A stretch of DNA of 64,000 nt from Peromyscus leucopus (GCF_004664715.2 NC_051063.1:70046518-70110517); one strand, 5' to 3'. Positions 11,166-22,455 are shown, numbered from the stretch's first letter. Program-made: numbers and translations. Notes: a model not told the origin generated them from the letters alone.

Positions 11166-12575
11166 TTTTGTTGGTTTGGTTTGTTTTGGCAGGTAGCTAT
11201 TGTTGCTATGAGTTCATGGGAGAATTTGGAAGCCAAAATTCTCTTCATATCAGTTGTCAGTATTGGTATATGAGGATAACCCATTGAGCCACATCTGTCT
11301 GGCCTCCATCATCTTGAAAAGAAAAATCTTTGGGTTATCACCTTGGCACTAAAAAAGTAGGTCTTTGAGTGCTCAAGGAGGTCCTTTACAACCATGATAA
11401 GACTTGCTGCTATGGGGTGTGGGATGCCTGAGAGGTAGGGTATTTAGAAAGTCATTTTTATTACTAACAATCCAGGACAAAGCACACATATTGGTCAAAG
11501 AGCTAGGCTTTATCTATCAGGTGCCCAGAGTCCCACACTTCAGGTTAGCCATTCCCACCTGTCACATGACATGATGAGAGTTCAGGAGGCTGGCAGTGGC
11601 TGTAGGCCAGTAAAACTTTATTTAAGAAGATGAGGCGGCTAAGCTTAATATTGCCCATGGGTATTTTCCTGGTAAATATTGCATTTCAGAAATCTGTTTA
11701 TGTAAACTCATTAAAAAATTAATTTACTCGCATAAGAAAGCATGGCTGAAAGAGATGGTGGATGTGTTTGTGTGGAGTTAATTGGAACAAGCGGCGTGTC
11801 CACTCTCAGGCCACAGCAATAGGTCTCTGTCCTTTGCTCCTCTCACCAGGCTTGTAACCAAAGAGCTGCCTTGTGCGCATTGGCAGAGGAAGGCACAGCC
11901 GTCCTTTGTGGAGAGGAGAGTGGCAGCCAACTAACTCTTCTTGTTGAGTTAAATTGCTCTAGGATGTAAACAGGAAATTGGGTTTAATATTTCCGGAAAA
12001 AGTCAGCTGCAACCCTCCTCCCTCCTGCTTGTCAAGATCTACTCTCTAAAATCAAATGCAATTTCTAAAGTCATGGCTTTTCTTTGTCAAGATCCATTAG
12101 AGATGTTGGAGGGAAAATAGGAAAACACCGTGCATTGTCTTCAAATAACTCTCTCCTCCCGGTGGATCTGAAGAAGAAAAATATGATTTTCCCCTAACCG
12201 CAGGTTGCTTTGGTTTTCAGCGACATTAGAAGTGGCTTTGAATATTTAATCAGAGCAGTTGGCACAGCACTGAACACCCAGTGGGTGCTAAATAAATGAT
12301 TCTCGATTGTTTGCAGAAGTGGGGGCAAGTGAATGATGTTGGTGAATGTGCCAACATTGCTGGGATTCCTGTTGTAGTCCCCACCCCCACCCCTTGTGTT
12401 TGCCACTTCCCAAACATCAAATTATCACGATTTCCAAACACTCCAAAGGAAGTAGGGGAAAGTTTCTGTTCCCAATAGAGAGAGTGGTGCATAAAACCAT
12501 CAACTCTTTTTGTTGCTGACTTTTCCTGGGAAGACATAAACAGATGTTTATTTACCCCACATGACGATAGAACAA
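11166..12575. other. Unique sequence, partly conserved-looking
   Basis: No transposon recognised. Around 11930-12090 the sequence is AT-rich, non-repetitive and dense in homeobox-like TAAAT/TTAAT motifs, which is typical of conserved non-coding DNA. That reading needs an alignment to confirm. ORFs at 12194-12537 occur on both strands and look random. Confidence 0.4.
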
Positions 12576-12577
12576 GG

Positions 12578-12900
12578 AGATGACTTTACTCAAATCTAGC
12601 TTGGAAGCAGTGAGTTTATTGGGGCTACTTATGGTGGCATGTATGAGGAGTTACTTACAGGAATGTGGGTCACTCGAAAGCAGCCACATCATGGAAAGCC
12701 CACCTGGAACGGCTGGTGACTGCATCCATGGAGCTCCATGCACATCTTACAGGTGGCTCCACCAGAGAGTCTCCTCTCCTTGTCCATTGGTTGCTTACTG
12801 CTTATAGAACCCTAGGGACCAGCCTATGAGTCTTGTGTTGTTCTGAGCTTGTGGAGTCTTGAGGAGCCTCAGGAACACCCCAAGGAGTAAGTGTTTCAAT
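12578..12900 (-). mobile_element. Rodent LTR-like repeat, family unresolved
   Basis: The segment contains phrases I associate with a common rodent LTR-type repeat: 'gtgagtttattggggctac', 'ttacttacaggaatgtgggt' and 'gcagccacatcatggaaa'. Orientation is inferred from the 'tttatt' polyadenylation-like end lying at the left. I cannot name the family. Confidence 0.4.
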
Positions 12901-12957
12901 CAGGAGGAAATATCTATATAACATCTCTTATTTCCCACATCTACTGAACAAATAACT

Positions 12958-13314
12958 TAGTTACTTTTCCCATTACTGTGATGAAATATGCTGACAAAAG
13001 GGTTGATTCTGAGTCATATCTCAAAAGTATAATCCATCATGGTGGGGAGTCAAAGTGGCAAGGTCTTGAAGCAGTTTGGTCACATCAAATTCACACTGGG
13101 GAAGCAGAGATCAATGCATGCTGCTGCTCAGCACCCTTTCTCCACTTATACTGTCTAGAATCCCAATAGGGAATGGTGCCGCCCAGAGTGGGCAAGTCTT
13201 TCCATCCATCTCAATGAACACAATCAAGATAATCCCCCACAGGCATGCCCAGAGGCCACTCTCCTAGATGATTCTAGATTCTGTCAAGTGTACAATTAAT
13301 ACTAACCATCCCAC
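12958..13314 (-). mobile_element. ORR1-like MaLR LTR, antisense
   Basis: Plus-strand text shows the antisense LTR: 'gttacttttcccattactgt', 'aatccatcatggtggggag', 'aatggtgccgcccagagtgg', 'ggcatgcccagaggccact' and 'agatgattctagattctgtc'. It ends at 'attaatactaacca', the LTR start in reverse. About 355 bp, a solo LTR. Confidence 0.7.
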
Positions 13315-14180
13315 ACTTACACTTGACGGCTGAAAGATTCCCCCTTTCCCACCACCTTGAGGCAATCACTCAACACAGCCCAAATATGTAGCAACAGATG
13401 GAAGACCAAATAAACTCACAGTTCCTTCCTCTTAGGTTAAAAAGCCCAGTTCCCCCCACACCATAGACACAGCACTCTCAATCCTTCTCTTTTGTTCTAG
13501 CAGGAACAACTAACAGAAGGGTACGTGGGTTTGCCACAGTTCTGTGTGGCTCCTACACTTATCTATTTGTGTTAAAAGATGCTCCGGCAGTCAGCCCTTG
13601 TACCAGGAGACAAACTTCAGTTCCCACCTGATGAGTGAGGCAGTTATAGGTGAAGTGTCTTCCCCTCCAAAAGGGAGACTTGGTTATGCATTCAGAACTC
13701 CATAGTCATCTGTTTTTATTGTTGCCTAATGCCTTTTAGATCAGCACAGAGGCCTTGCAGGAAATCAACACTGAAGCTGCATAATTAGGACGTCTTTCAT
13801 AGTTGTAAACGGTGATCCCACCGGAGAACAGATTAAGAATTCACAAGCATGGATTTCTGGCACCAGGTACCCACAGTTCCCTTTCTTTTTGAATAATTCA
13901 TTATTTAAATACTTCGATGCATGTTCTATGCAACTCTGTATATCACATCCAGGGTACGGAGAGTAAGAACCTTGTTCCCCATCTGTCCCAACTGTGAACG
14001 TATCTGAGGCTGGGGCTTGCTGGGGCTGGTTGTCATGGAACAGCAATGGCCACCAATATCAGTTTCAGTTAGTCACTTTTAGGGCCCATTTAGGGAGATT
14101 CAGTTGGACCTTCCACAGGACATTAGCAAAGCAGAGGTCTAATTTTCATAGTGCACAAGATGTTCACTTTAAGGAAAAGA
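13315..14180. other. Unique sequence
   Basis: No family recognised. A minus ORF of 93 codons (13765-14046) lacks any familiar motif. Confidence 0.4.
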
Positions 14181-14312
14181 GGGGCTGGGGAGATGGCTCA
14201 CAAGCATGAGGACCTGAAGTGAAATTCCCAGAACCCTTGTAAAGCCAGGTGTGGGGATGTGCATCTGTAATCCCAGCGCAGTCAGGAGGCGAGACTCTGC
14301 CTCAGGTGGGAA
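14181..14312 (+). mobile_element. B4 SINE, sense, truncated
   Basis: The ID-like head 'gggctggggagatggctcac' is followed by 'aagcatgaggacctgaagt', then the B1-like start 'gccaggtgtggggatgtgc'. The copy is cut after about 130 bp, and a short deletion joins the head to 'caagcatgag'. Confidence 0.65.
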
Positions 14313-15870
14313 GAGAAGCTCTCTGCCGATGTATGTCTGCAATGGTCTGAACGGATATACTCTTAAGTCTAAGGCTGTCAAAACAACCAGGGGGCCACTG
14401 ACAAAGGGCACTGATGCTGGAGCCACGGAGCCCCAGACAAATCCATGTGTTTGTTAGGTCATCCGTGCAAACTCATCTCCCATCCGTCTATCAGTGGTTG
14501 CTCCAGCCCTCTGACTTCTCATTCAACTTCCCTGCTCTCTGGCCTTCCGTCCTGACTCCCAACACTGATGGCCTCCAGACTCCTATTCAGCTCTCTTGGC
14601 CAAGACTCTTGAGACCTTTATTTGGCCACACTACAACTGTGTCCCGTGAGCAGCCACTGTAGCACTCAATTGGGGGGGGGGGAGTCACCCACAGGCCAGG
14701 TGAGCTCATCATCTGCCTCAGAGAGCTGGTTACCATAACAACCAGCCAACCTTGAGTAAACTTCCCCTGGCTGGTCTTGGAACTTCTGGATAGGTAGCTC
14801 TGGTAGCGTCTACATGGCTCAGAGTCCTTCAGTATGTTGTGGTACTAGAAGAAAAGTCTTGATTGTTCTCAGACCTGCAGGACCTGCTGGGCAGGAACTT
14901 AGAGGTACCAGAAGCAGATTTTGAGGAGGCAGTGGGTTAGACCTTCAGAGCCCAAACCAGGTATACAGATCCCTTTCTTTGTTGAGGTCTTCGATAAAAA
15001 TTAATTACTTTATGTTTTCCCCTGGCTGCCTTCATCCTATTGCTTCTGAAATCCAACATGGCATTCTTAGCCTCCCTGGAGAGTTTCCAGTGTGAATAAA
15101 GCCTGCCACCAGCTGGGTTCTATGCTCTTATTGATGTCTTTAGGGAAGCCAGAGTCACAGATGAATACAGTAGACATGCTGTTGTGACCTTGGGCTGGTA
15201 TTCAGTCTGTGCACACTGTTTTCACACTCAGTTGCAGACACTGGTGGAGATGACCTCAAGCCTTTCCCATCTCCTCCTGAGCTTCAGTTCTCAGCTTCAA
15301 CAGTTAACTCTTGCCCCCAGTAACAGGAGTCTAAAACCCCAGCATCCAGGCCCTAGCGACGGACTATGACTTGCAGAGACCCTGTACACAGCAGGAAGAA
15401 GCAAGGTGTTAGCTGACATTGAGCTCTGCTTCTGGGAAAATCACCAAGGCCTTCTTCCTTCACCCTTCCCTGGTTTGCAATGTGGGATGAGGTAAAGTTT
15501 CCACCAGGTCATCCTTGGAGAAAGCCAGGCAGAAGTCCCCTGCAAGAAGAGTTCTGGGCCTTGCCATCTGCTTTGTCTTGTGTACACCCTTTGACTAACG
15601 GCTCCCAAGACCAGCTGAATAGAAATGGCCCCAACACAGGAAATGAAAATGGGCGGCACTCCTTCGACTGTATTCCAAGCAGCCTGACATTCAGAATCTA
15701 ATAACTTTTTGCATAAAGTACACCTTCATAAGCATGGCACTATTGGGTTCTGCTGTGCAGAGAGAACTGTGCAAAATAATTTTTTTGAGCAGAAACTGTA
15801 ACTATCTCTTAAGAGCCATGTGTACCACAGCTCTGGCACACGCCAGTTCCAGGCACACACAGCTCTTTCC
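14313..15870. other. Unique sequence
   Basis: No repeats beyond an 11-G run (14671-14681). Nothing recognised as coding. Confidence 0.4.
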
Positions 15871-15871
15871 T

Positions 15872-15985
15872 CGTCATGTAGCTCACCTGATCCTCATAAC
15901 CTGGGGAGGGGCAGGGAGGGAGGGCCGTTCTATCCCAGTGCTCTTCCTGGGGGAAACCGAGGCTCAGGGTTCAAGAAGACGTCCA
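15872..15985 (+). mobile_element. MIR-like SINE fragment
   Basis: The phrases 'gctcacctgatcctcataac' and 'gggggaaaccgaggctcag' match the MIR core order (catttaatcctcacaac ... gaaactgaggctcag) at an expected spacing. The intervening part is diverged. Low certainty. Confidence 0.4.
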
Positions 15986-17310
15986 CGGTTGACTCTGGAT
16001 GGGAGCCCCTACCTGAGCCTTCCTTCCAGGCACGGTGTCTCTGCATGCCCACCTCCAGCTGTCACTTCTGTGAGCCCCTTTTCCCCTGAGTGTGTTCTTA
16101 CTTTTTGCAGAACTGAGGCCACACTTTGTGCATGCCAGTGGGCAGTCTGTATGAGTTCCTTTCAGGCCCCTGCCAAGCAAAAGCAGGCATTCTAAAAGAG
16201 CAGCAATTACCCCTCCTGGTTCCTTTGTTCAGAGCTCTGTAAATAATTTATTTGGATTTGAGGGTCTAGAGACGGAAACCCATATTGAACCTCTCGGTAA
16301 CCAGGTGAATTCAGAGTCTGGAACTTAAAGGCCAGCAGAAAGCAAGTGAGAAAGAAGCGTGCCTCTTTGAAATCAGAGAAGACAGCAAGACCTCAGAGCC
16401 CAGGCGGGAGGCTGGAGTTGGCCGGGCTGCAGCAGAGGAAGTTTTCTCGTGGCATTTAAAGGTCACCCAAGGGGTTTCCACAACTCTCTCGTGAGCACCC
16501 CGTAGCAAGGGTTTTTGGATCAACTGTCTGTGAAGTTGGAAAACACAGGCCTGCCCTGGAGCTGGTCCCAAACCCCTCCTGCTGCACTCAATACCTGCAT
16601 CTAACAAAGAAAATTGTGTTTGCCAGGCTGGCTCGCTGAAGTCACAAGATTCCCAGTGTCACACAGTGCTCCGGAATGCCCGTGAAACCTCCCGAGGAGG
16701 GGAAGATTGTGCTCCCCACCTTTCAGATAACTGCCTTTAGTACCAGCCTGAAAAACCATGTAATGGTCATGGATTTGGTGACGAGGGACTGGCTTCCTTC
16801 CCAGAGAAGAGCCAAAGTTTGCTTCATCCAAATGTGCCCCGGGCTGAAGGTGGCTGAGCAGCAAGTCAGCAGATATGAGGTACAGCTGGGGCTGGCTCGG
16901 CGGGGTGGGTGGGTGGCGGGAGGGCAGCTGCCCCCTGAGCTTGGAGATACTGATGGAGGGCGATGTGCGAGACCCTCTGGCCATGTGTCTTCTCTGGTCT
17001 TGCAAAAACATTGCTTTGTTTGTATCTTGGAAAATACTTTTAAAAATCCTTTAACGTAGGATTTCCGTTTTTGCAGTATGTTGGAGGGGATTACACCCTG
17101 GGTGAATGTGATCGGTATACAATTGATAAGAGAAATCTGCTCCAAGGTTTCCGGGGTGGGTCGCTGGTATCCACACCTGGGGACTGCAGCGCGCCTGTGA
17201 TTCCACTGCGGTTAGCCCTGGGAGTCTGCACTTATCTGTCTCTCGGAAGAAACGGCTATTTGTCTGCCTGTGTGTTTAGAGGGAGCATATTCATGACTTT
17301 CTTGCTCGAG
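15986..17310. other. Repeat-poor unique sequence with a G-quadruplex motif
   Basis: No transposon recognised over 1.3 kb. Overlapping ORFs on both strands (16601-17145) carry no domain I recognise. A G-rich cluster lies at 16902-16924. Confidence 0.45.
16902..16924 (+). other. G-quadruplex motif
   Basis: Five G runs of 3-4 are separated by loops of one to four bases, which satisfies the standard G4 pattern with short loops. It sits in unique sequence. Confidence 0.7.
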
Positions 17311-17412
17311 TTGAGATAGCAAGATTCCAGCTGGTCTTTTCTTTGTAAAGCATGGGCTTTAGTTTTCAAGCCCAGACAACTTTTTTTTGGAAAATGGGGA
17401 GGACTTTTGACG

Positions 17413-17587
17413 ATTGAAAATGTCAACCTGAGATAAACACATCACCCTGAAAGATATCTGTATTCGACTTTGGGTACCAGCCATAAGTGCTTATCTTTCC
17501 AGAAAGTAAACACACATGAAATCTGATCAGCGTTTCATTGTACATGGAATAAATTATGAATGACACTGTAATTGACTCCCAGATAGC
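17413..17587 (+). repeat. Inverted element, copy 1
   Basis: About 175 bp that recur in reverse complement at 18591-18748. Shared blocks occur in order: a perfect 24-bp block (from 17418), 'aaagatatctgtattc', 'taccagccataag', 'agaaagtaaacac', 'atgaaatctgat' and 'gaataaa'. I estimate about 75-80% identity over the central 130 bp. I cannot assign it to a known family. Confidence 0.75.
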
Positions 17588-18590
17588 TCACTTACCCGTC
17601 TCTTTGGATGATTGTAACATGCACATTGCTAATGCTTTATGAAAAGGTAAGTGTTTGAATATTGACGCTGTTATTAGGAAAGCCCTCCCCTGAGTTCAGG
17701 CAGATACTTGAGACCTTTCGTCATCCACACTTGGCAGCAGAGAAGCCAGCCTGACTGGAAGGAACAGGTTTTGCAGGGTTCAAGGCTAGCCTTCTTCCAG
17801 TTCCAGTCCTGGTCGAGTGAATTCCCATGTTCACAACAGATATGTAAAGGCCACAGGAAAAAATGGTGTTAATTAAATTCAGTAGTAGTCCTTATTCATT
17901 AATTCATTGCCCAATCAGCCAGAGCAAAAGGTGTGCAATTAGAATGTAATTGAAAGAAACCAGAGAAGTTATTATTCACAAGTAATTAATCGGATGGGGA
18001 CAGAATTTTATCATTGTATAATTTTCGTTGTGGCTATTTTCCAGTCCCCCGGAGAGGAGAAAACTTGTTGAATGATCTCATCATGCATTTTACAGTAGTG
18101 CTCATGGCTCCGTTTCAAACCTTCCTAGTGAATACCCTCTCTTGCATTCCATTTTTCATAAATAAGACTTCTTCATTCCTTTATTATTGTAGCCACACTG
18201 AAAGCAATGTGAAAAAAGTGTTTTGCAAGTGTTGGTTGGGAAACTTCAAATATGCTGATTGCTACAACTACATGTTTCTGTGGCTGAAATGTTTACTATC
18301 ATTAACAGCCAACAGCCTAGCCATGTGTGTTAAATGAACCCTAGGCCACTCTCCAGCTAACAGTCCAACCAGGTGGATGGTTTTTACTGAATCTATATAT
18401 AAGACATGGTGTATACAGGGCTTGCTTCCTGAGCTCAAGGGCTGGCCAAGTTTGAAGACAATGAATAGGATCCAGGTTTCCTGACCTGAATTTTCGAGTG
18501 GGGAGACATGGATGGAGGTGATGGAGGTGTACCCAGGAGGCCCACAAGCCAGGCATCTTCTCTGGTCTGGCAAACACATCGCATCTGCCT

Positions 18591-18748
18591 GCTGCCTGGG
18601 AGTGGAGTGCAGTTTATTCTGTGTATGATCTCGTTTCTTATCAGATTTCATGTGTTTACTTTCTGAAGAGATAGCCGCTTATGGCTGGTACCATTTACAG
18701 AATACAGATATCTTTTAGGGGTCCTGTGTTTATCTCAGGTTGACATTT
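18591..18748 (-). repeat. Inverted element, copy 2
   Basis: Reverse complement of copy 1, with the same ordered blocks and a 2-bp deletion within 'aaacac(ac)atgaaat'. Spacing between the copies is about 1.0 kb. Together they could form a long imperfect hairpin. Confidence 0.75.
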
Positions 18749-18750
18749 TT

Positions 18751-19099
18751 CATCTCCAAAGTTCAGTAGTAAACATTTCAAGAATTTAAAATAGTCTAAA
18801 GCCATTGAGCTGTTACAGTTATCCTCGCTGGGGCGTGTCAGTACTGTTTAGAAGGGGAAGGAAAAAGAAGCCCTGGTGCTCCATTTCCCAAGCTGAACAT
18901 ACCCGAAAGACCAATTAACAGCTCAGCCTGCCATTGGATTCAGCTCGGTGACTTCTCCTCCTCCGTCAACTCAGAGGTTTCCTGTTAACCTGGGCTTTGG
19001 CCATGAAGTGACTGATGGGGTAGAAAATGAGCAAGGTCACTGGGATGAACTCTTAATCCACAGGGGTACTAGATTAAAGAAATGGGTTCATTTTTCAAG

Positions 19100-19136
<37 letters not shown>

Positions 19137-19595
19137 GATGTCAAGTTCCTGGGGGAAACTATGAGTCTGCTGATCTGAGGATGAGTTCTATAGATCGGGA
19201 ATTCTCTCAAACCATGGTCTTAGTCCTGAGCTGTGTTAATGCTTGGAGACAGCGCCATTCATTTGGGAGAACAGTGATTGGTTAACTCCAGCCCAGGCAT
19301 GGTCCAGGTGTATCTAGTCTCTTCCTTAAACTGTCTTCAGTTGGAGCCATGAGAAGAACCGGTGCTGAGAGATGGCCAAGGCAAGAAGCAGATGAGAGTG
19401 GGAATGTTGTAGATCCCGGTGCCTGATATTTGCAAAGCTTGGATTCCTCTTGACTCCAAATGTACCCCAAAGTAACAGGGACATTATGTGTTAAGGAAAT
19501 TCTTCTTTAAGTGTTCTGTATGGTTAAGAAATTAACCAAGTCATAGCTGGACATGGATATCCCCTCTCAAAACTATGTGTGCTGCTCACATGATG
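18751..19595. other. Unique sequence with a 31-T homopolymer
   Basis: T runs from 19103 to 19133. No SINE body is attached to it on either side, so it is an isolated homopolymer or a remnant of a lost element. The rest is unremarkable. Confidence 0.5.
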
Positions 19596-19999
19596 AACTT
19601 ACCTTCCTGAGGTGCCCCACGAAAAGGCTCCAGTGGCTTCACCAACCATGGGAAGAGAAGCCATAGAGTTGTATGATTGATATATATCTCCCAGGGTGGG
19701 TTGTTTAAGTATCTCTGTTCTACAGGGTGCAGGGAATAAGCTACAGCATCCATACATTTGGTTTTGAGTAAGTTATTAAGTACACAACAAGCCAAATTAA
19801 AAGAGTAAATAGCAATTATCAGATAAAGAAATAGATACACAGTTGGCAAAACATTACCAAACTGGGCATTCAGAACATCCTGCCAAAATGGGGAAGCCCC
19901 TTTAAAGCAGTCAGCTGGTGTTCCCTGTAGAGACTGTGCTGGGCAAAGCAGACTGACCCATCCAGAGATGCTTCCAAGGAAAAGAACAAATAACAACAA
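19586..19999 (-). other. Minus-strand ORF, 137 codons, unknown
   Basis: The frame stays open for 414 bases. The encoded sequence has a hydrophobic segment at about residues 50-75 ('LPTVYLFLYLIIAIYS' region) and two cysteine-containing stretches. I recognise no domain. Near its 3' end the minus strand reads AAG|GTAAGT (19597-19605), a perfect 5' splice-site consensus. Upstream on the same strand is a pyrimidine-rich stretch ending in AG near 19976. The DNA beneath is partly tandemly repeated. It could be a decayed retroelement segment, a lncRNA exon or a chance ORF. Confidence 0.25.
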
Positions 20000-20215
20000 A
20001 AAGGTGACGTCACCAAATCAAGGTTTACAAACATCCAGCAGAAACCAACTAGGGAAGCTTCTGGGTATGAGGGTGGGGAGACCCTCAGGTGAGGCTTCCA
20101 AAGGAAAAGGAGCAGATGTAGATAATGTTATGGAATCGGGTGCTCACAACATCCAACAGAAACTGATTGGGGAGGCTGAGACAGTCAGCAGTTCTCCATT
20201 GAGCATCCTCCCCAT
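19850..20215. repeat. Imperfect tandem repeat, about three units of 120-130 bp
   Basis: Three passages share an ordered pattern: 'acatcc', a CAGAAAC/CCAAAAT-like core, then 'aggga/ggga-agc' followed by a 'gcttccaa(a)ggaaaa' junction. They start near 19877, 20025 and 20145. Units are diverged and of unequal length. Unit two holds a perfect 12-bp palindrome (20003-20014) with a TGACGTCA core. Confidence 0.5.
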
Positions 20216-21418
20216 GGTTGGCCGTCCAGCTTCTCCTTCCCACGGCAGACTCTTTCATATCCCAAGATAAGCAACAGTAACCTCTGTTGGAAACAGTTCA
20301 CCTTCTCACTGTTCTAAAGGTCACAACTTTAGCAAAAACTAAAGGTTTTGCTCATGGGCTGTTTTGTGTTCCCTGAAACAGAATTGGGGTGGGTGACTCA
20401 TCCCCAGACAGAGGGCCTCAGAGAAATCTTTGAGACAAACATGTTTTGATCTAAAATGGGGTTGGGAATGCACACTCCAGAGCCAGCCCTGGTGATCTCA
20501 AATAAAACATGACAATTTGCCATTATAATATTCATTACAACCTCTCAAAAGGTTATTGAGACCTATCTAGTAATAGGTGCATGCCAGAGCTTGAAGGCTG
20601 AGGCTTGCCTATCTGTTTTCTGATGGGTGACAGTTTTAAACATTGTCTTCAGGAAATGAGTGAGGGGAAGGTGTTATATGTGGGAAACACTATTTACCTA
20701 AGCCTCTTTCACCATCTGATTTTTTATTTTCTACTTACCTTATTACTTTTTACAATCTAGTGAGGAGACTTTTGCCAGCAAAAGTCTGGCTACCTAGAAG
20801 AGTCATGGTGACTTTTGAAAGTTCCTCTATATGTGTGACCCAGCTAAGACCACTGTGACTCAGTGGGCCCAGAGCAATATCAGAGCATCAACACCAAATA
20901 GCAAACAAAGTAAAACAATTCCTAGGAGGCTCCTTACAGCACCTACTTCTCTCTGGTTCACAATTCTATCTTCCCAAGTACATGAGGCAAACACTAATGG
21001 GGGTCCAAGGCTCTTGCTGGTGACACTCACCCTTCTTACTTCCCCATCTATTTCTACTGATCGGTTTGCCTGCTGTTACGAGTTGTGTTTTCTTTCTTCA
21101 TTATGTACGAGGCAGTTTTTCAGTTGGATGTCAGCTATTGTGACTTTTGCATTGTTGGATGTCTGATCTTGTTCTGCTTCTGTAAAGAGTATTGGCTGGG
21201 TTCTGGTAGTACACTAAGCAGCTTGCAGATAGCTTGGACCTGCTGGGGTTTACCGGGGAGATCTGTGAAAGGTCTAGCTGAGGCTCTGGTGAAGAGTAAT
21301 GGTTCTCAAGTACCATGGCTTTGCTCCATGGTGATACCTGGAGACAGTTTTGGTGATGGATGCTTGGAGGAGGATGCCACTGCTAATGGTCATAGATGCT
21401 GCTATCTTCCTTGTATGT
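20216..21418. other. Unclassified sequence
   Basis: No SINE or LTR that I can name. Two overlapping plus-strand ORFs of 111 codons (20831-21166, 21085-21420) have no recognisable motif. The texture around 21080-21180 hints at an old retroelement. Confidence 0.35.
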
Positions 21419-21419
21419 A

Positions 21420-21722
21420 AACGTGTGTGTGCATGACTGTGTGCATGAGTGTGAATATCTATGGATTCCAGAAGTCAACTTTGGATGATGCCATTCACCT
21501 TGCTTTTTTTTGAGACAGGGTCTCTCTATCACTTTTACCTGGAAACCACTGGTTTGGTTAGACTGGCAAACCCTAGGAACTTACCTTTCTCAGCATCTTG
21601 AAGTCTGAGACTATGAGAGAGCATACCACTGGTCCAACTATTTCTTTAAAATATATTTTCTAGGGATCAAGTTTTTGTTTGCATAGCATGTACTTTACTG
21701 ACTTATTCCCCAAGCTCCAATG
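21420..21722 (-). mobile_element. B4 SINE, antisense
   Basis: TG-rich tail at left, then the antisense B1-like middle ('ttttttgagacagggtctc') and the ID-like head ('tagcatgtactttactgact', 'attccccaagctcc'). Diverged, with a complete order. Confidence 0.6.
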
Positions 21723-22392
21723 GTGTTAACTTCCTCCAATACACAGCACAGCTCCCTTCCTTCTGATGGAGAACACTTCAGCCCAAAATGCCTGCAGCAT
21801 TGAGGGGGAGAAGTCCTATTCTAGGGCATATTTAGTCCCACTATTAAGACACAGTCCTTCTGAGGAGTCTCTCTGGCTTTTCTGGTGTGATGAGACCTTC
21901 CTGCAGGTGGGAACGTGAATTCTTTCTGCCTGTTTGAGGTCCTGCTCCTTTCTGGAATTTCTTTCCCCTTGCTATAAGATAGTTTTCTCTCAAGTAGATG
22001 CAGGTCAGAAACCGTGAGGGGTCCCTTGTGATCAGCCGACACTCCCTTTTCTTACAGTTCCTACCCTTCATGAATGTCAACCCCAGCCACCTGAGCCCTG
22101 CCGATGTCTCCTGTGCTCAGTGAAAACGCAGGGTCTGCTGAGTCTCCACTCCCAGGGTCACAATCCGGAAACCACACATGTAGGGATAATTGTGGAGTTC
22201 TTCTCTCTCATTTCCCCTTATCAGGGATCACAGGCCTGTATTGCTGGCTTACAATGAAAAACAAAAACAAACAAACAAAAACAAACCCAAACTATTGTTT
22301 TGCAGCTTTTACTATTCTGTTATACTCTATTTGTAGACAGAAGTAAATGCCTGCCCATACGGTTTGGGTGTTGTACCAGGGCTGGGAAAGTT
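21723..22392. other. Unique sequence with A/C-rich patch
   Basis: A short (CAAA)n-like patch lies at 22258-22290. Otherwise nothing recognised. Confidence 0.45.
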
Positions 22393-22404
22393 TGTGCGCG
22401 CGCG

Positions 22405-22455
<51 letters not shown>
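22393..22455 (+). repeat. (GC)n(AC)n alternating purine-pyrimidine tract
   Basis: About nine GC dinucleotides lead straight into about twenty AC dinucleotides, over 60 bp of unbroken purine-pyrimidine alternation. It lies at the tail side of an antisense B4. Confidence 0.95.

Larger units (their letters stand above)
17311..18750. promoter_or_regulatory. Candidate conserved non-coding / enhancer-like tract
   Basis: This 1.4-kb tract is AT-rich, free of recognisable rodent repeats, and dense in homeodomain-type TAATTA/ATTAAT and CCAAT-like strings, for example around 17870-17990. It contains both copies of the inverted element described separately. ORFs are short apart from an unconvincing 107-codon one (18014-18337). 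Regulatory function is inference from texture only. Confidence 0.35.

Noticed and set aside
16601..17145. Paired ORFs of 127-140 codons on both strands
   Set aside because: Opposite-strand overlap and no domain. More likely GC-rich non-coding DNA.
16950..18590. Direct similarity between about 16955-17000 and 18505-18590 ('tcttctctggtct' and flanks)
   Set aside because: Only about 20-25 bases match well. The orientation does not agree with the inverted pair nearby, so chance cannot be excluded.
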